A stretch of 21,032 nt of DNA from Aurantimonas sp036252795 (GTDB lineage: Bacteria; Pseudomonadota; Alphaproteobacteria; Rhizobiales; Rhizobiaceae). The notes beneath the pieces are model-generated. The model was not told the DNA's origin. It saw only the letters and a list, made by a program, of their open reading frames with translations, and did no database searches. Positions 6,265-13,094 of the stretch are shown here, in pieces. Where the stretch lies: assembly GCA_036252795.1 (NCBI GenBank), contig DASYHY010000065.1, positions 1 through 21,032 of the forward strand. The letters are read 5' to 3'. How positions within the stretch are numbered: position 1 is the first letter of the stretch; each line of letters opens with the position of its first letter. Position numbers and translations under genes: made by a program.

Positions 6265-6825
6265 GTGACGATCGCGGTCACTCAAGAGTTATCCCCAGCG
6301 CTCGTCCTGAACGCCGACTTCCGGCCGCTCAGCTATTACCCGCTTTCGCTGTGGTCCTGGCAGGACGCCATCAAGGCCGTCTTCCTCGACCGCGTGACCA
6401 TCCTGGCGGAATACGACCGGGCCGTCCGCAGCCCCACCCACTCGATGCGGCTGCCGTCGGTCGTATGCCTGAAGACCTACGTCAAGCCGGCCCGGCACCC
6501 CGCCTTCACCCGCTTCAACGTCTTCCTGCGTGATCGCTTCCAGTGCCAGTACTGCGGCTCGCCGCACGAGCTGACCTTCGACCATGTGGTGCCTCGCTCC
6601 CGCGGCGGCCTCACCACCTGGGACAACGTCGTCGCCGCGTGTTCCCCCTGCAATCTGCGCAAGGGCGGCCTGATGCCCAAGGCCGCCGGCATGATTCCGC
6701 AGCAGAAGCCCTACCAGCCGACCGTTCACGACCTGCACAACAACGGGCGGCTGTTTCCGCCCAATTTCCTGCACGAGAGCTGGCTCGACTATCTCTACTG
6801 GGATTCCGAACTCGATCCCGAATAG
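6265..6825 (+). CDS. HNH endonuclease domain protein
   Basis: A 186-residue protein starting at GTG 6265 (TIAVTQELSPALVLNADFRP). The HNH/zinc module spans about residues 84-135: FLRDRFQCQYCG with the first CxxC (94/97), LTFDHVVPRSRGG with the DH pair (106/107), TWDNVVAAC with the conserved Asn (121), and SPCNLRKGG completing the second CxxC (126/129). The N-terminal 80 residues (LSYYPLSLWSWQDAIKAVFL, VTILAEYD, PSVVCLKTYV) are the conserved leader of a stand-alone HNH family widespread in Alphaproteobacteria and Cyanobacteria. Its biological substrate is not established; a DNA repair or processing nuclease is plausible. It stands between a repair glycosylase and a diguanylate cyclase, with no restriction-modification partner, so it should not be called a restriction enzyme. 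Confidence 0.88.
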   Translation: MTIAVTQELSPALVLNADFRPLSYYPLSLWSWQDAIKAVFLDRVTILAEYDRAVRSPTHSMRLPSVVCLKTYVKPARHPAFTRFNVFLRDRFQCQYCGSPHELTFDHVVPRSRGGLTTWDNVVAACSPCNLRKGGLMPKAAGMIPQQKPYQPTVHDLHNNGRLFPPNFLHESWLDYLYWDSELDPE

Positions 6826-6980
6826 ACCCGCAATGCCCCGCTGCAGCCGGCGACCCGCGGAAATACGTCTGATCCGAGTAAGCTGCGGTTAACGCTGTAA
6901 CATCGAAGTTCGGTGTGGTCTCTCCGGCAGCCGCAACTTTTTGGCAGCCAATGGTATTGTTGCCCCAAGATCTGGGGGTC

Positions 6981-8126
6981 ATGATGCACAAGCGGCTAAA
7001 GCGATGGGTGCGCGGCGACGACGTCGCGCTTCCCGTGTTCGCCGAGATGATCGAGCTCATGTACGGCTCGCTCGTCTCGATCGTTGCGTCGGTGGTCGGG
7101 CTTCACCTGCTCGCCGTGTTTGCCGGTTTCCGGACGGGCGACCCGCTGTTCATCTCCATCGCCATCGTCGGCTGCTGCATCGGCTACGCCCGCATCGCCA
7201 TCGGCCTCGCCTACCGGCATCGCAAGCGCCGCGGGCTCGATCGTCTCGCGGCGCGGCGCTGGCAGAATCTCTATGCTCTCGCCGGAATTCCCTACAGCCT
7301 CGCCAATAGCCTCATCGTGGTCGCAGCGATGCATCTGGGCGATCCCTACGTCTTCGCCTGGTGCGGCGGCTTCCTCATCGCCAATGCCTACGGCATGGTG
7401 ATGTATGTGGCCGTCCGTCCCGCCGTCGCGATCGCCCAGGTGAACCTGTCGCTGTGGCCCGTCACGCTGGCCTTTCTGACATCCGGCCGGTTCGACCTCA
7501 CGATCATCGGCCTCAACCTGATCCTCGCGACGGCAGCGCTCCTGATCAATCTTCGCCAGCAATACCTCACGATCCGCGAGATGCTGGACAGCCGACGTTC
7601 GCTGGAACTTTTCGCCACCACCGATCCGCTGACGGGACTGCTGAATCGCAATTCGCTGCTGAGCCAGATCGACGATCCGAAGCGGTCCCCGGTCGGTTCG
7701 CGGGCGCTGCTCTTCATCGATCTCGACCGCTTCAAGCCCGTCAACGACGAGCATGGGCACCAAGCAGGCGACGAGTTGCTCGCCCAACTGGCGCTCCGGT
7801 TGCGGCGCAGCGTCGGCGACGGCGACCTGCTCGCGCGGTTCGGCGGCGACGAGTTCGTCATCGTCTGCGAGAGCCGGACAGGCGAGGCGCTGACCACGGC
7901 CGAAGCGCTGGCCGCTCGTATCCGCCAAAGTCTCGCCGAGCCCTTCTGTCTCGCCCGCACCAGCGTGACGATCGGCGCGAGTATCGGCATAGCCCGCATT
8001 CCTGCCGGCCGCGTGAATGTGGATCGCCTGATCGGCGAGGCCGACCGGGCGATGTACGAAGCCAAGCGCGCCAAGCGGGACACGATCCTTCTCGAAGAGC
8101 GCAGCGCGCCGGGCATCGCCGCCTAG
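6981..8126 (+). CDS. Membrane-bound diguanylate cyclase (GGDEF)
   Basis: A 381-residue protein from ATG 6981; ATG 6951, ATG 6984 and GTG 6915 are alternatives and no Shine-Dalgarno decides. Residues about 26-190 hold five or more membrane helices with short loops, a non-standard sensor region I cannot assign to a named domain. The cytoplasmic GGDEF domain covers about 207-375: TTDPLTGLLNRNSLL (213-227), LFIDLDRFKPVNDEHGHQAG (244-263) with the metal-binding Asp, and an intact active site FGGDEF (287-292), so it should make cyclic di-GMP from two GTP. The usual RxxD inhibitory site just before GGDEF is absent (G279 stands where Arg would be, although D282 is kept), so product feedback through that site is unlikely. 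The DUF3095 gene follows on the same strand within 90 bases. Confidence 0.9.
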   Translation: MMHKRLKRWVRGDDVALPVFAEMIELMYGSLVSIVASVVGLHLLAVFAGFRTGDPLFISIAIVGCCIGYARIAIGLAYRHRKRRGLDRLAARRWQNLYALAGIPYSLANSLIVVAAMHLGDPYVFAWCGGFLIANAYGMVMYVAVRPAVAIAQVNLSLWPVTLAFLTSGRFDLTIIGLNLILATAALLINLRQQYLTIREMLDSRRSLELFATTDPLTGLLNRNSLLSQIDDPKRSPVGSRALLFIDLDRFKPVNDEHGHQAGDELLAQLALRLRRSVGDGDLLARFGGDEFVIVCESRTGEALTTAEALAARIRQSLAEPFCLARTSVTIGASIGIARIPAGRVNVDRLIGEADRAMYEAKRAKRDTILLEERSAPGIAA

Positions 8127-8202
8127 GACGGACAGGAAGAGGGGGCAGCCACTTCGCGGCAGAAGGCCATCGTGGTAGGGCTGGCGCAGCCGTAAAGTCC
8201 CC

Positions 8203-8206
8203 GGAG
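8203..8206 (+). promoter_or_regulatory. Shine-Dalgarno pointing to a non-canonical start
   Basis: GGAG, eight bases before ATC 8215. It is the only well-placed ribosome binding site ahead of the conserved N-terminus of the DUF3095 gene, where no ATG, GTG or TTG exists in frame between the upstream stop (8176-8178) and 8299. Confidence 0.45.
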
Positions 8207-8214
8207 CGCCTGCC

Positions 8215-9405
8215 ATCGTCACGGTTCCGCCAAGCAGCGCAGAAGCGAACGGCCTCTCCTTCTACGAGGCGCTCCCGAAGCTGCGGGAATTCGAACAATT
8301 GGCTGATCCCGGCGCCTATCGCCCACTCCCGGAGGACTGGATCGTCGGCGTCGCCGATATCGTTCGCTCCACCGAGGCGGTGCAAGCGGGCGGGTACAAG
8401 GCGGTCAACACGGTGGCGGCAGCGGTAATCGCCGCGCTGGCCAATGCGCTGGAGGGGCGCGATTTTCCGTTCGTCTTCGGCGGCGACGGGGCCGGCTTCG
8501 CCCTGCCGGCCGGCGAGGCGGAGACCGGCCGGCGCACTTTGGCAGCAGTCGCGGGGTGGGCCAGCGAAGCCTTTGGTTTCGAGTTGCGCACGGCGATGAT
8601 CGCCGTGAGCGACATCCGCGCCCACGGGCGCGACGTGCGGCTCGCCCGCTTTGCCCCATCCGGCATCGTCGCCTACGCGATGTTCGACGGCGGCGGCCTG
8701 GCCTTCGCCGAGAAGCGCATGAAGGAGGGGCACGATCGCCTCCTGCCCGGAGTGGGAGACTCGGCCCGCCCCGATCTTCATGGTCTTTCCTGTCGATTCT
8801 CGTCGATTCCCGCCCGACGCGGGCTGGTCCTTTCCCTCATCGTCGTGCCCGCCGCCGAACCGGGCGCGGGCTTCGCTGCGCTCGTCGCCGATTTGCTGGG
8901 CCTTGCCGCGGAGGGGGGCGAAGCCGGCCATCCGGTGCCTTCCGGCGGGCCGCCGCAGTCCTGGCCGTCTGCCGGACTGCAGATCGAGGCGCGTACCGCC
9001 GCGGCCTCATCGGGCAGGTCGCTCTGGCTGTCGCGGCTTTCGGTGGGGCTGCGCAGCTTTCTCGCCCATCTCGCCTTTCGCAGCGGCATGCGGCTCGGCG
9101 ATTTCGAGCCCGGCCGCTACCGCGCCGAGATCGTCGGCAACAGCGACTTCCGCAAGTTCGACGACGGGCTGCGCATGACCCTCGACTGTACGCCGGAACT
9201 CGCGGACCGGATCACGGCGTTGCTCGCCGCTTCGGAGGATCAGGGGATCGCCTTTGCCGGCACGCATCGCCAGGAGGCGGCGCTGATGACATGCTTCGTG
9301 CCGGTGGCGAGCCGCAGCGACCACCTGCACTTCATCGACGGCGCGGCAGGCGGTTACGCGGCTGCCGCCGCGATGGCGTTCCGCCGCAGCCGGCGCCAGC
9401 GCTGA
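8215..9405 (+). CDS. DUF3095 family protein, probably starting at ATC
   Basis: A protein of about 396 residues. The first standard start in frame is TTG 8299, but the conserved DUF3095 opening (LSFYEALPKLREFEQLADPG, then AYRPLPEDW) begins well before it, so translation very likely starts upstream; ATC 8215 with GGAG eight bases ahead is the best candidate. The N-terminal half reads DWIVGVADIVRSTEAVQAGG (41-60), YKAVN, then FPFVFGGDGAGFALP (84-98). D48 in VADIVRST and D91 in GGDG have the spacing and context of the two metal-binding aspartates of class III nucleotide cyclases, whose fold is shared by GGDEF domains. The C-terminal half holds WLSRLSVGLRSFLAHLAF and GNSDFRKFDDGLRMTLDC, typical of the family. 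Function is unknown. It follows the diguanylate cyclase gene on the same strand and converges with dsbB (6-base gap). Confidence 0.8.
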   Translation: MVTVPPSSAEANGLSFYEALPKLREFEQLADPGAYRPLPEDWIVGVADIVRSTEAVQAGGYKAVNTVAAAVIAALANALEGRDFPFVFGGDGAGFALPAGEAETGRRTLAAVAGWASEAFGFELRTAMIAVSDIRAHGRDVRLARFAPSGIVAYAMFDGGGLAFAEKRMKEGHDRLLPGVGDSARPDLHGLSCRFSSIPARRGLVLSLIVVPAAEPGAGFAALVADLLGLAAEGGEAGHPVPSGGPPQSWPSAGLQIEARTAAASSGRSLWLSRLSVGLRSFLAHLAFRSGMRLGDFEPGRYRAEIVGNSDFRKFDDGLRMTLDCTPELADRITALLAASEDQGIAFAGTHRQEAALMTCFVPVASRSDHLHFIDGAAGGYAAAAAMAFRRSRRQR

Positions 9406-9411
9406 ACCCGC

Positions 9412-9945
9412 TCAGGCGAAGCGGTCGGCCCTGGCGAAGGCGGCGCGCAACGCCACAGCCGCAAAGAGCGCCGACGCCAGGGCGTTCCACCCGGCGAAGG
9501 ACAGGCCGAGGAAGCGGCCCGCCGCCTCGTCGCAGGCAGGTGGCCGGACCGCGTCGATCGTGGCGAGAAGATCGCCGCCCAGGAGGTTGCCGCCACCGAC
9601 CTGCGCGCAGTCGGCCGGTCCCGCCCAGTAACCCCATTCGATGCCGGCATGGACGACGGCGAGATACAGCGAGACCAGCATGATAACCCCGGCCGCGAGG
9701 AACAGCAGCCGGGTGATGCGTGCCGGGGCGCGGCCCGCCGCGGCGACCAGAGCGACCAGCGCTACGGGGATCGCCACATAATAGGGGATGCGCTGCTGCA
9801 GACAGAGGGCACAGGGTATGTACCCGCCGACATGCTCGAAGATCAGCGCCGTGCCGACCGTGGCAATCATGCCGACGGCGAGGACGCCGGCCGAAAGCGT
9901 CTGGCGAAACCCGGTGGGTCGGTTGAACTGGTCGATCAGTCGCAT
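9412..9945 (-). CDS. dsbB: Disulfide bond formation protein B
   Basis: A 177-residue inner-membrane quinone reductase that reoxidises DsbA. It has four membrane helices (about 15-38, 54-71, 78-99, 146-170) and both periplasmic cysteine pairs: C45/C48 in PCALCLQQR, where the Arg is needed for quinone binding, and C113/C138 in the second loop (ADCAQ and PPACDE). The tail FLGLSFAGWNAL is the usual segment before helix 4. ATG 9945 is preferred because AAGGA lies six bases upstream; the adjacent GTG 9948 is also possible. The Shine-Dalgarno overlaps the stop of the YqaA gene, and the 9-base gap indicates one transcript. No dsbA is present in the window. Confidence 0.92.
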   Translation of the reverse strand: MRLIDQFNRPTGFRQTLSAGVLAVGMIATVGTALIFEHVGGYIPCALCLQQRIPYYVAIPVALVALVAAAGRAPARITRLLFLAAGVIMLVSLYLAVVHAGIEWGYWAGPADCAQVGGGNLLGGDLLATIDAVRPPACDEAAGRFLGLSFAGWNALASALFAAVALRAAFARADRFA

Positions 9946-9954
9946 CACGGATCC

Positions 9955-10536
9955 TTAGAACAGGAAGCGGACGGCGAGGAACCCGCCGATAAGCAGAACC
10001 ATGAACAGGGTGAAGAGAATGCCGAGATTCTTCTCGATGAAGCCCTGGATCGATGCGCCGTAGCGCTTGAGGAGCCAGGCCACCAGAAAGAACCGGGCAC
10101 CGCGCCCGATCACCGACACGACGACGAAGACCAGCAGGTTGAGCTGGGTGACGCCGGAAAAGATCGTCAGCACCTTGTAGGGGAACGGCGTGACGGCGGC
10201 GAACAAAACGGCCCAGCCGCCCCATTCGTTGTAGCGCGCCGCCATCTCGTCGAAGGCTCCCGCCTTGCCGTAGAGCTCCAGCACCGGCCGACCGATCAGG
10301 TCGAAAGCGAAGGCGCCGATCGCATAGCCGAGAAACGCCCCGAGAACCGATGCGATGGTGCAGATCATCGCGATCCGGAACCACTTGCGGCGGTCGGCGA
10401 TCACCATCGGGATGAGCAGCGCGTCCGGCGGGATCGGGAAGATCGAGCTCTCGATGAAGGAGACCGCGGCAAGCGCGCGTTCGGCATGCCGTGTCGCGGC
10501 GAGCGACATGACCCAGTCGTATAGGCGGCGGAGCAT
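9955..10536 (-). CDS. YqaA family membrane protein (VTT/SNARE-associated, DedA-related)
   Basis: A 193-residue membrane protein. Landmarks are an acidic-proline motif in the re-entrant helix, FIESSIFPIPPDALLIPMV (27-45), the G-x(3)-G-Y-x-IG block ASVLGAFLGYAIGAF (62-76), and the second half VTPFPYKVLTIFSGV with an Arg-containing segment GRGARFFLVAWLLKRYG. Hydrophobic helices close the protein (FTLFMVLLIGGFLAVRFLF). This is the VTT (DedA-superfamily) fold linked to phospholipid flipping or membrane homeostasis; YqaA itself has no firmly assigned substrate. ATG 10536 opens MLRRLYDWVMSLAA, as usual in alphaproteobacterial homologues. It is first in a two-gene operon with dsbB, and divergent from the tRNA-Leu gene. 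Confidence 0.88.
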   Translation of the reverse strand: MLRRLYDWVMSLAATRHAERALAAVSFIESSIFPIPPDALLIPMVIADRRKWFRIAMICTIASVLGAFLGYAIGAFAFDLIGRPVLELYGKAGAFDEMAARYNEWGGWAVLFAAVTPFPYKVLTIFSGVTQLNLLVFVVVSVIGRGARFFLVAWLLKRYGASIQGFIEKNLGILFTLFMVLLIGGFLAVRFLF

Positions 10537-10748
10537 GAGGCGGTTCCCGGAAGGCGCGGCGACAGGGCGAAGCGCTTAAGCCCAACCCGGCCCGAAGGCA
10601 AACCTCATCGCTGATGCGCTTGCGAAGTTGCAGGAGCAAGTCGCCCATCCGCCACGGCAACGGCGCCGGCTTTCGCTGGAAATCCGCCGGCGGATATTGT
10701 ACGGGAGCAGACACCCGGCCGGGCGCCATGCGCCGGGCTATGCACCGT

Positions 10749-10833
10749 GCGGGTGTGGTGGAACTGGTAGACGCGCCGGACTCAAAATCCGGTTCCGAAA
10801 GGAGTGTCGGTTCGATTCCGACCACCCGCACCA
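10749..10833 (+). tRNA. tRNA-Leu, anticodon CAA
   Basis: The acceptor stem GCGGGTG (10749-10755) pairs with CACCCGC (10823-10829), followed by the discriminator A and an encoded CCA (10831-10833). The D-arm contains TGGTGGAACTGGTAGACGC. The anticodon stem CCGGA/TCCGG encloses CTCAAAA with anticodon CAA at 10783-10785, decoding UUG. A long class II variable arm (TTCCGAAAGGAGT) identifies leucine, and the T-arm is GTCGG-TTCGATT-CCGAC. It is an intact gene; no integrated element adjoins it on the 3' side, where clpS lies 24 bases away on the other strand. Confidence 0.97.
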
Positions 10834-10856
10834 TGCATCTTGGGCCGACCCCGCCT

Positions 10857-11162
10857 TCATTCCTCCGGTTCCGTCGTGAAGGTCAGGGGATGGCCCTTGG
10901 CGCGGCCGGCGTCGGTGGCGCGCGCCGCCTTCGTCTCCGCCACATCACGCGGATAGACCGAAACCACGCAGGCCCCCTTCATGTGCGCCGTGATCATCAC
11001 GCGGTCTGCCTGACCGGCGTCGAGCTGGAACTCGGCCTTGAGCACCCTCACCACGAAGTCGCGCGGCGTGAAGTCGTCGTTGAGGAGGATAACCTTGTGG
11101 AGGCGCGGTCGTGCCACCTTGGGCAGAACCTCGACCCGATGTCTCGTGCCCGTATCGCTCAT
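10857..11162 (-). CDS. clpS: ATP-dependent Clp protease adaptor ClpS (ClpS2-type paralogue)
   Basis: A 101-residue N-end-rule adaptor that delivers substrates with bulky hydrophobic N-termini to ClpAP. The core carries LHKVILLNDDFTPRDFVVRV (21-40) with the NDD and following residues that line the N-degron pocket, VMITAHMKGACVVSVYPRDV and VAETKAARATDAGRAKG. Alphaproteobacteria often have two ClpS paralogues. The T-A-H-x-x-G-x-C-V-V segment and the C-terminal LTFTTEPEE are those of ClpS2 rather than of ClpS1, which usually sits next to clpA. No clpA is adjacent here, which fits. ATG 11162 is the only reasonable start. It diverges from the acyl-CoA synthetase gene across about 220 bases with no clear promoter. 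Confidence 0.93.
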   Translation of the reverse strand: MSDTGTRHRVEVLPKVARPRLHKVILLNDDFTPRDFVVRVLKAEFQLDAGQADRVMITAHMKGACVVSVYPRDVAETKAARATDAGRAKGHPLTFTTEPEE

Positions 11163-11384
11163 CGCGCGTGCCGTCGCGGTCTGTCTCCGGAGATACCGGA
11201 GTCTAGCGCGGCGATCGCGCGGGGTCAGGAAGGCCGGCGTTCACGATCGGCGGAGGCGCCGGCAGCCTCTAACGCGCCGGCCCTCTTGCGGCGCCGCTGA
11301 CGCCGGAGCAGGAAGGGCTGGAAGACGATGCTCCGGCTGCGCCTGCCGGTGCGCCGGATGCATCGGCCCGACGACGAGATCCGC

Positions 11385-13076
11385 ATGACGCTTCGGCTCG
11401 CAAGCCCGCCCTTCGCTGCCCCGCCCTGGAACGACGCCGCCCTCGCCCCCGGCTCCTACGAGGCGCTGCGGGACGGCTTCGCCTGGCGCCTGCCCGCGCG
11501 GTTCAATATCGCCGAAGCCTGTGCCGACGCCTGGGCGGCGCGCGAGCCGGAGCGGATCTGCCTGATCGAGGATCGCGGCGAGGCGCCGGCGCGGACCCTG
11601 ACCTATGGCGGGCTGGCCCGCCGCTCCCGTGGTCTGGCCGCCAGTCTAGCACGCCACGGCGTGCGGCGCGGCGACCGGGTCGCCATCGTGCTGCCGCAGG
11701 GTTTCGAGGCGGCGGTGGCGCATCTGGCCGCCTATCGGCTCGGCGCCATCGCGGTGCCGCTGGCCCAGCGTTTCGGTCCCGATGCGCTCGGCTTCCGCCT
11801 CAAGGCTTCCGGTTCGCGCGCGGCGATCGTCGATGCCGCAAGCCTTGCCACGCTGCGCGCGGTCGCGGCGGAACTGCCGGAACTCGAACAGGTCGTGGCG
11901 GTCGAGGCGGCAGAGCCCGGGCTGCTCGACTTCGCCCGCCTGGAGCGCGAGGCGCCCTGGCAAGAGCCGACCGCGACCGGGCCCGACGACCCGGCGATGA
12001 TCATCTTCACGTCGGGCACGACCGGCCCGCCCAAGGGCGCGCTGCACGGCCACCGCGTGCTTCTCGGTCACCTGCCGGGCATGCGCTTCCATCACGAGGG
12101 CTTTCCGCTGACCGGCGACCGCCTGTGGACACCGTCGGACTGGGCGTGGGCCGGCGGCCTCCTCAACGCTCTCCTGCCGTCGCTCTATTTCGGCGTCCCG
12201 GTGGTCTTCGCCGGCGGACGCTTCGATGCCGGCGCGGCGTTCGACCTGATGGCGCGGCAGCGCGTCCGCAACGCCTTCCTGCCGGCGACGGCACTGCGCA
12301 TGCTGAAGGCCGCGGCCACGCCGGAGGCCATTGCCGGTCTCGACCTGCGCACGATCGGCTCGGCCGGGGAGACGCTGCCGCGCGACACGTATCGCTGGGT
12401 GCAGAAGACGATGGGCCTCACGGTCAACGAGTTCTACGGCCAGACCGAGTGCAACATGGTCCTCGGGTCGTCCGCGGCATTCGGCGTCTCGCGCGCCGGC
12501 GCGATCGGCAAGCAAGTGCCGGGACACCGCGTCGTCATTCTCGGCGAGGACGGCCAGCCGGTCCCGGCCGGCCAAGCAGGAGGGATCGCCGTCGAGGCGC
12601 CCGATCCGGTGATGTTCCTCGGCTACTGGCAGGATCCGGAGGCGACGCGGCGAAAGATCCGCGGCGGATGGCTGCTGACCGGCGACCAGGGCGTGATGGA
12701 CGCGGACGGCTACGCGGTGTTCGTCGGGCGCGACGACGACCTGATTACCTCGGCCGGCTATCGCATCGGCCCCGGCGAGGTGGAGGATTGCCTCCTCGCC
12801 CATCCGGCGGTGAAGCTCGCGGCGGTGGTTGGCAAGCCGGACCCGCTGCGAACCGAGATCGTCAAGGCCTATGTCGTGCCCGCCGACGGGGTCGCAGCCG
12901 ACGCGGCGCTGGCTGGCGAGATCCAGCGTTTCGTGCGCGAGCGCCTGTCGGCGCACGAATATCCGCGGGAGGTGGCCTTCGTTGCGGAGATGCCGCTGAC
13001 CACCAGCGGCAAGATCATCCGGCGCCTCTTCCGCGAGCGCGCCGTCGCGGAAGCAGAAGCGGCCGCGCTGAACTGA
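11385..13076 (+). CDS. AMP-forming acyl-CoA synthetase
   Basis: A 563-residue ANL-superfamily ligase that activates a carboxylic acid with ATP and transfers it to CoA. Motifs appear in order: P-loop TSGTTGPPKG (209-218), the WTPSDWAWAGGL block (248-259), GSAGETLP (325-332), YGQTE (351-355), LTGD (431-434), the hinge GRDDDLITSAGYRIGPGEVE (448-467) and the catalytic lysine K543 in TTSGKIIRR. The layout resembles acetyl- or medium-chain acyl-CoA synthetases of the AcsA/MACS type; chain length cannot be read from sequence. Shorter than true acetyl-CoA synthetase (about 650), which argues against Acs. ATG 11385 was chosen; an ATG at 11328 in the same frame would add an Arg-rich head. It converges with the GNAT gene with an 11-base gap. 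Confidence 0.9.
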   Translation: MTLRLASPPFAAPPWNDAALAPGSYEALRDGFAWRLPARFNIAEACADAWAAREPERICLIEDRGEAPARTLTYGGLARRSRGLAASLARHGVRRGDRVAIVLPQGFEAAVAHLAAYRLGAIAVPLAQRFGPDALGFRLKASGSRAAIVDAASLATLRAVAAELPELEQVVAVEAAEPGLLDFARLEREAPWQEPTATGPDDPAMIIFTSGTTGPPKGALHGHRVLLGHLPGMRFHHEGFPLTGDRLWTPSDWAWAGGLLNALLPSLYFGVPVVFAGGRFDAGAAFDLMARQRVRNAFLPATALRMLKAAATPEAIAGLDLRTIGSAGETLPRDTYRWVQKTMGLTVNEFYGQTECNMVLGSSAAFGVSRAGAIGKQVPGHRVVILGEDGQPVPAGQAGGIAVEAPDPVMFLGYWQDPEATRRKIRGGWLLTGDQGVMDADGYAVFVGRDDDLITSAGYRIGPGEVEDCLLAHPAVKLAAVVGKPDPLRTEIVKAYVVPADGVAADAALAGEIQRFVRERLSAHEYPREVAFVAEMPLTTSGKIIRRLFRERAVAEAEAAALN

Positions 13077-13094
13077 TACGGGCCGGATCAGCGC
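13065..13094. terminator. Symmetric hairpin at the convergent gene junction
   Basis: GCGCTGA (13065-13071) pairs with TCAGCGC (13088-13094), spanning the last codons of both convergent genes and the 11-base gap; an alternative inner pairing CTGAT/ATCAG exists. It could act as a bidirectional terminator, but no T-tract follows on either strand. Confidence 0.3.

Noticed and set aside
6101..6300. Possible replication origin because of DnaA-like boxes.
   Set aside because: Only one perfect box and one near-match, no AT-rich unwinding segment, and no dnaA, hemE, parAB or repABC genes nearby.
6265..6825. HNH gene as part of a restriction-modification or defence locus.
   Set aside because: No methyltransferase or defence gene adjoins it and its N-terminal region is that of a widespread chromosomal stand-alone family.
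9332..10834. A 500-codon minus-strand frame covering dsbB, the YqaA gene and the tRNA.
   Set aside because: It runs through the tRNA gene and is out of frame with two well-supported membrane proteins.
10749..10856. tRNA-Leu as attachment site of an integrated element.
   Set aside because: No integrase, no direct repeat of the tRNA 3' end and no composition change; clpS follows immediately.
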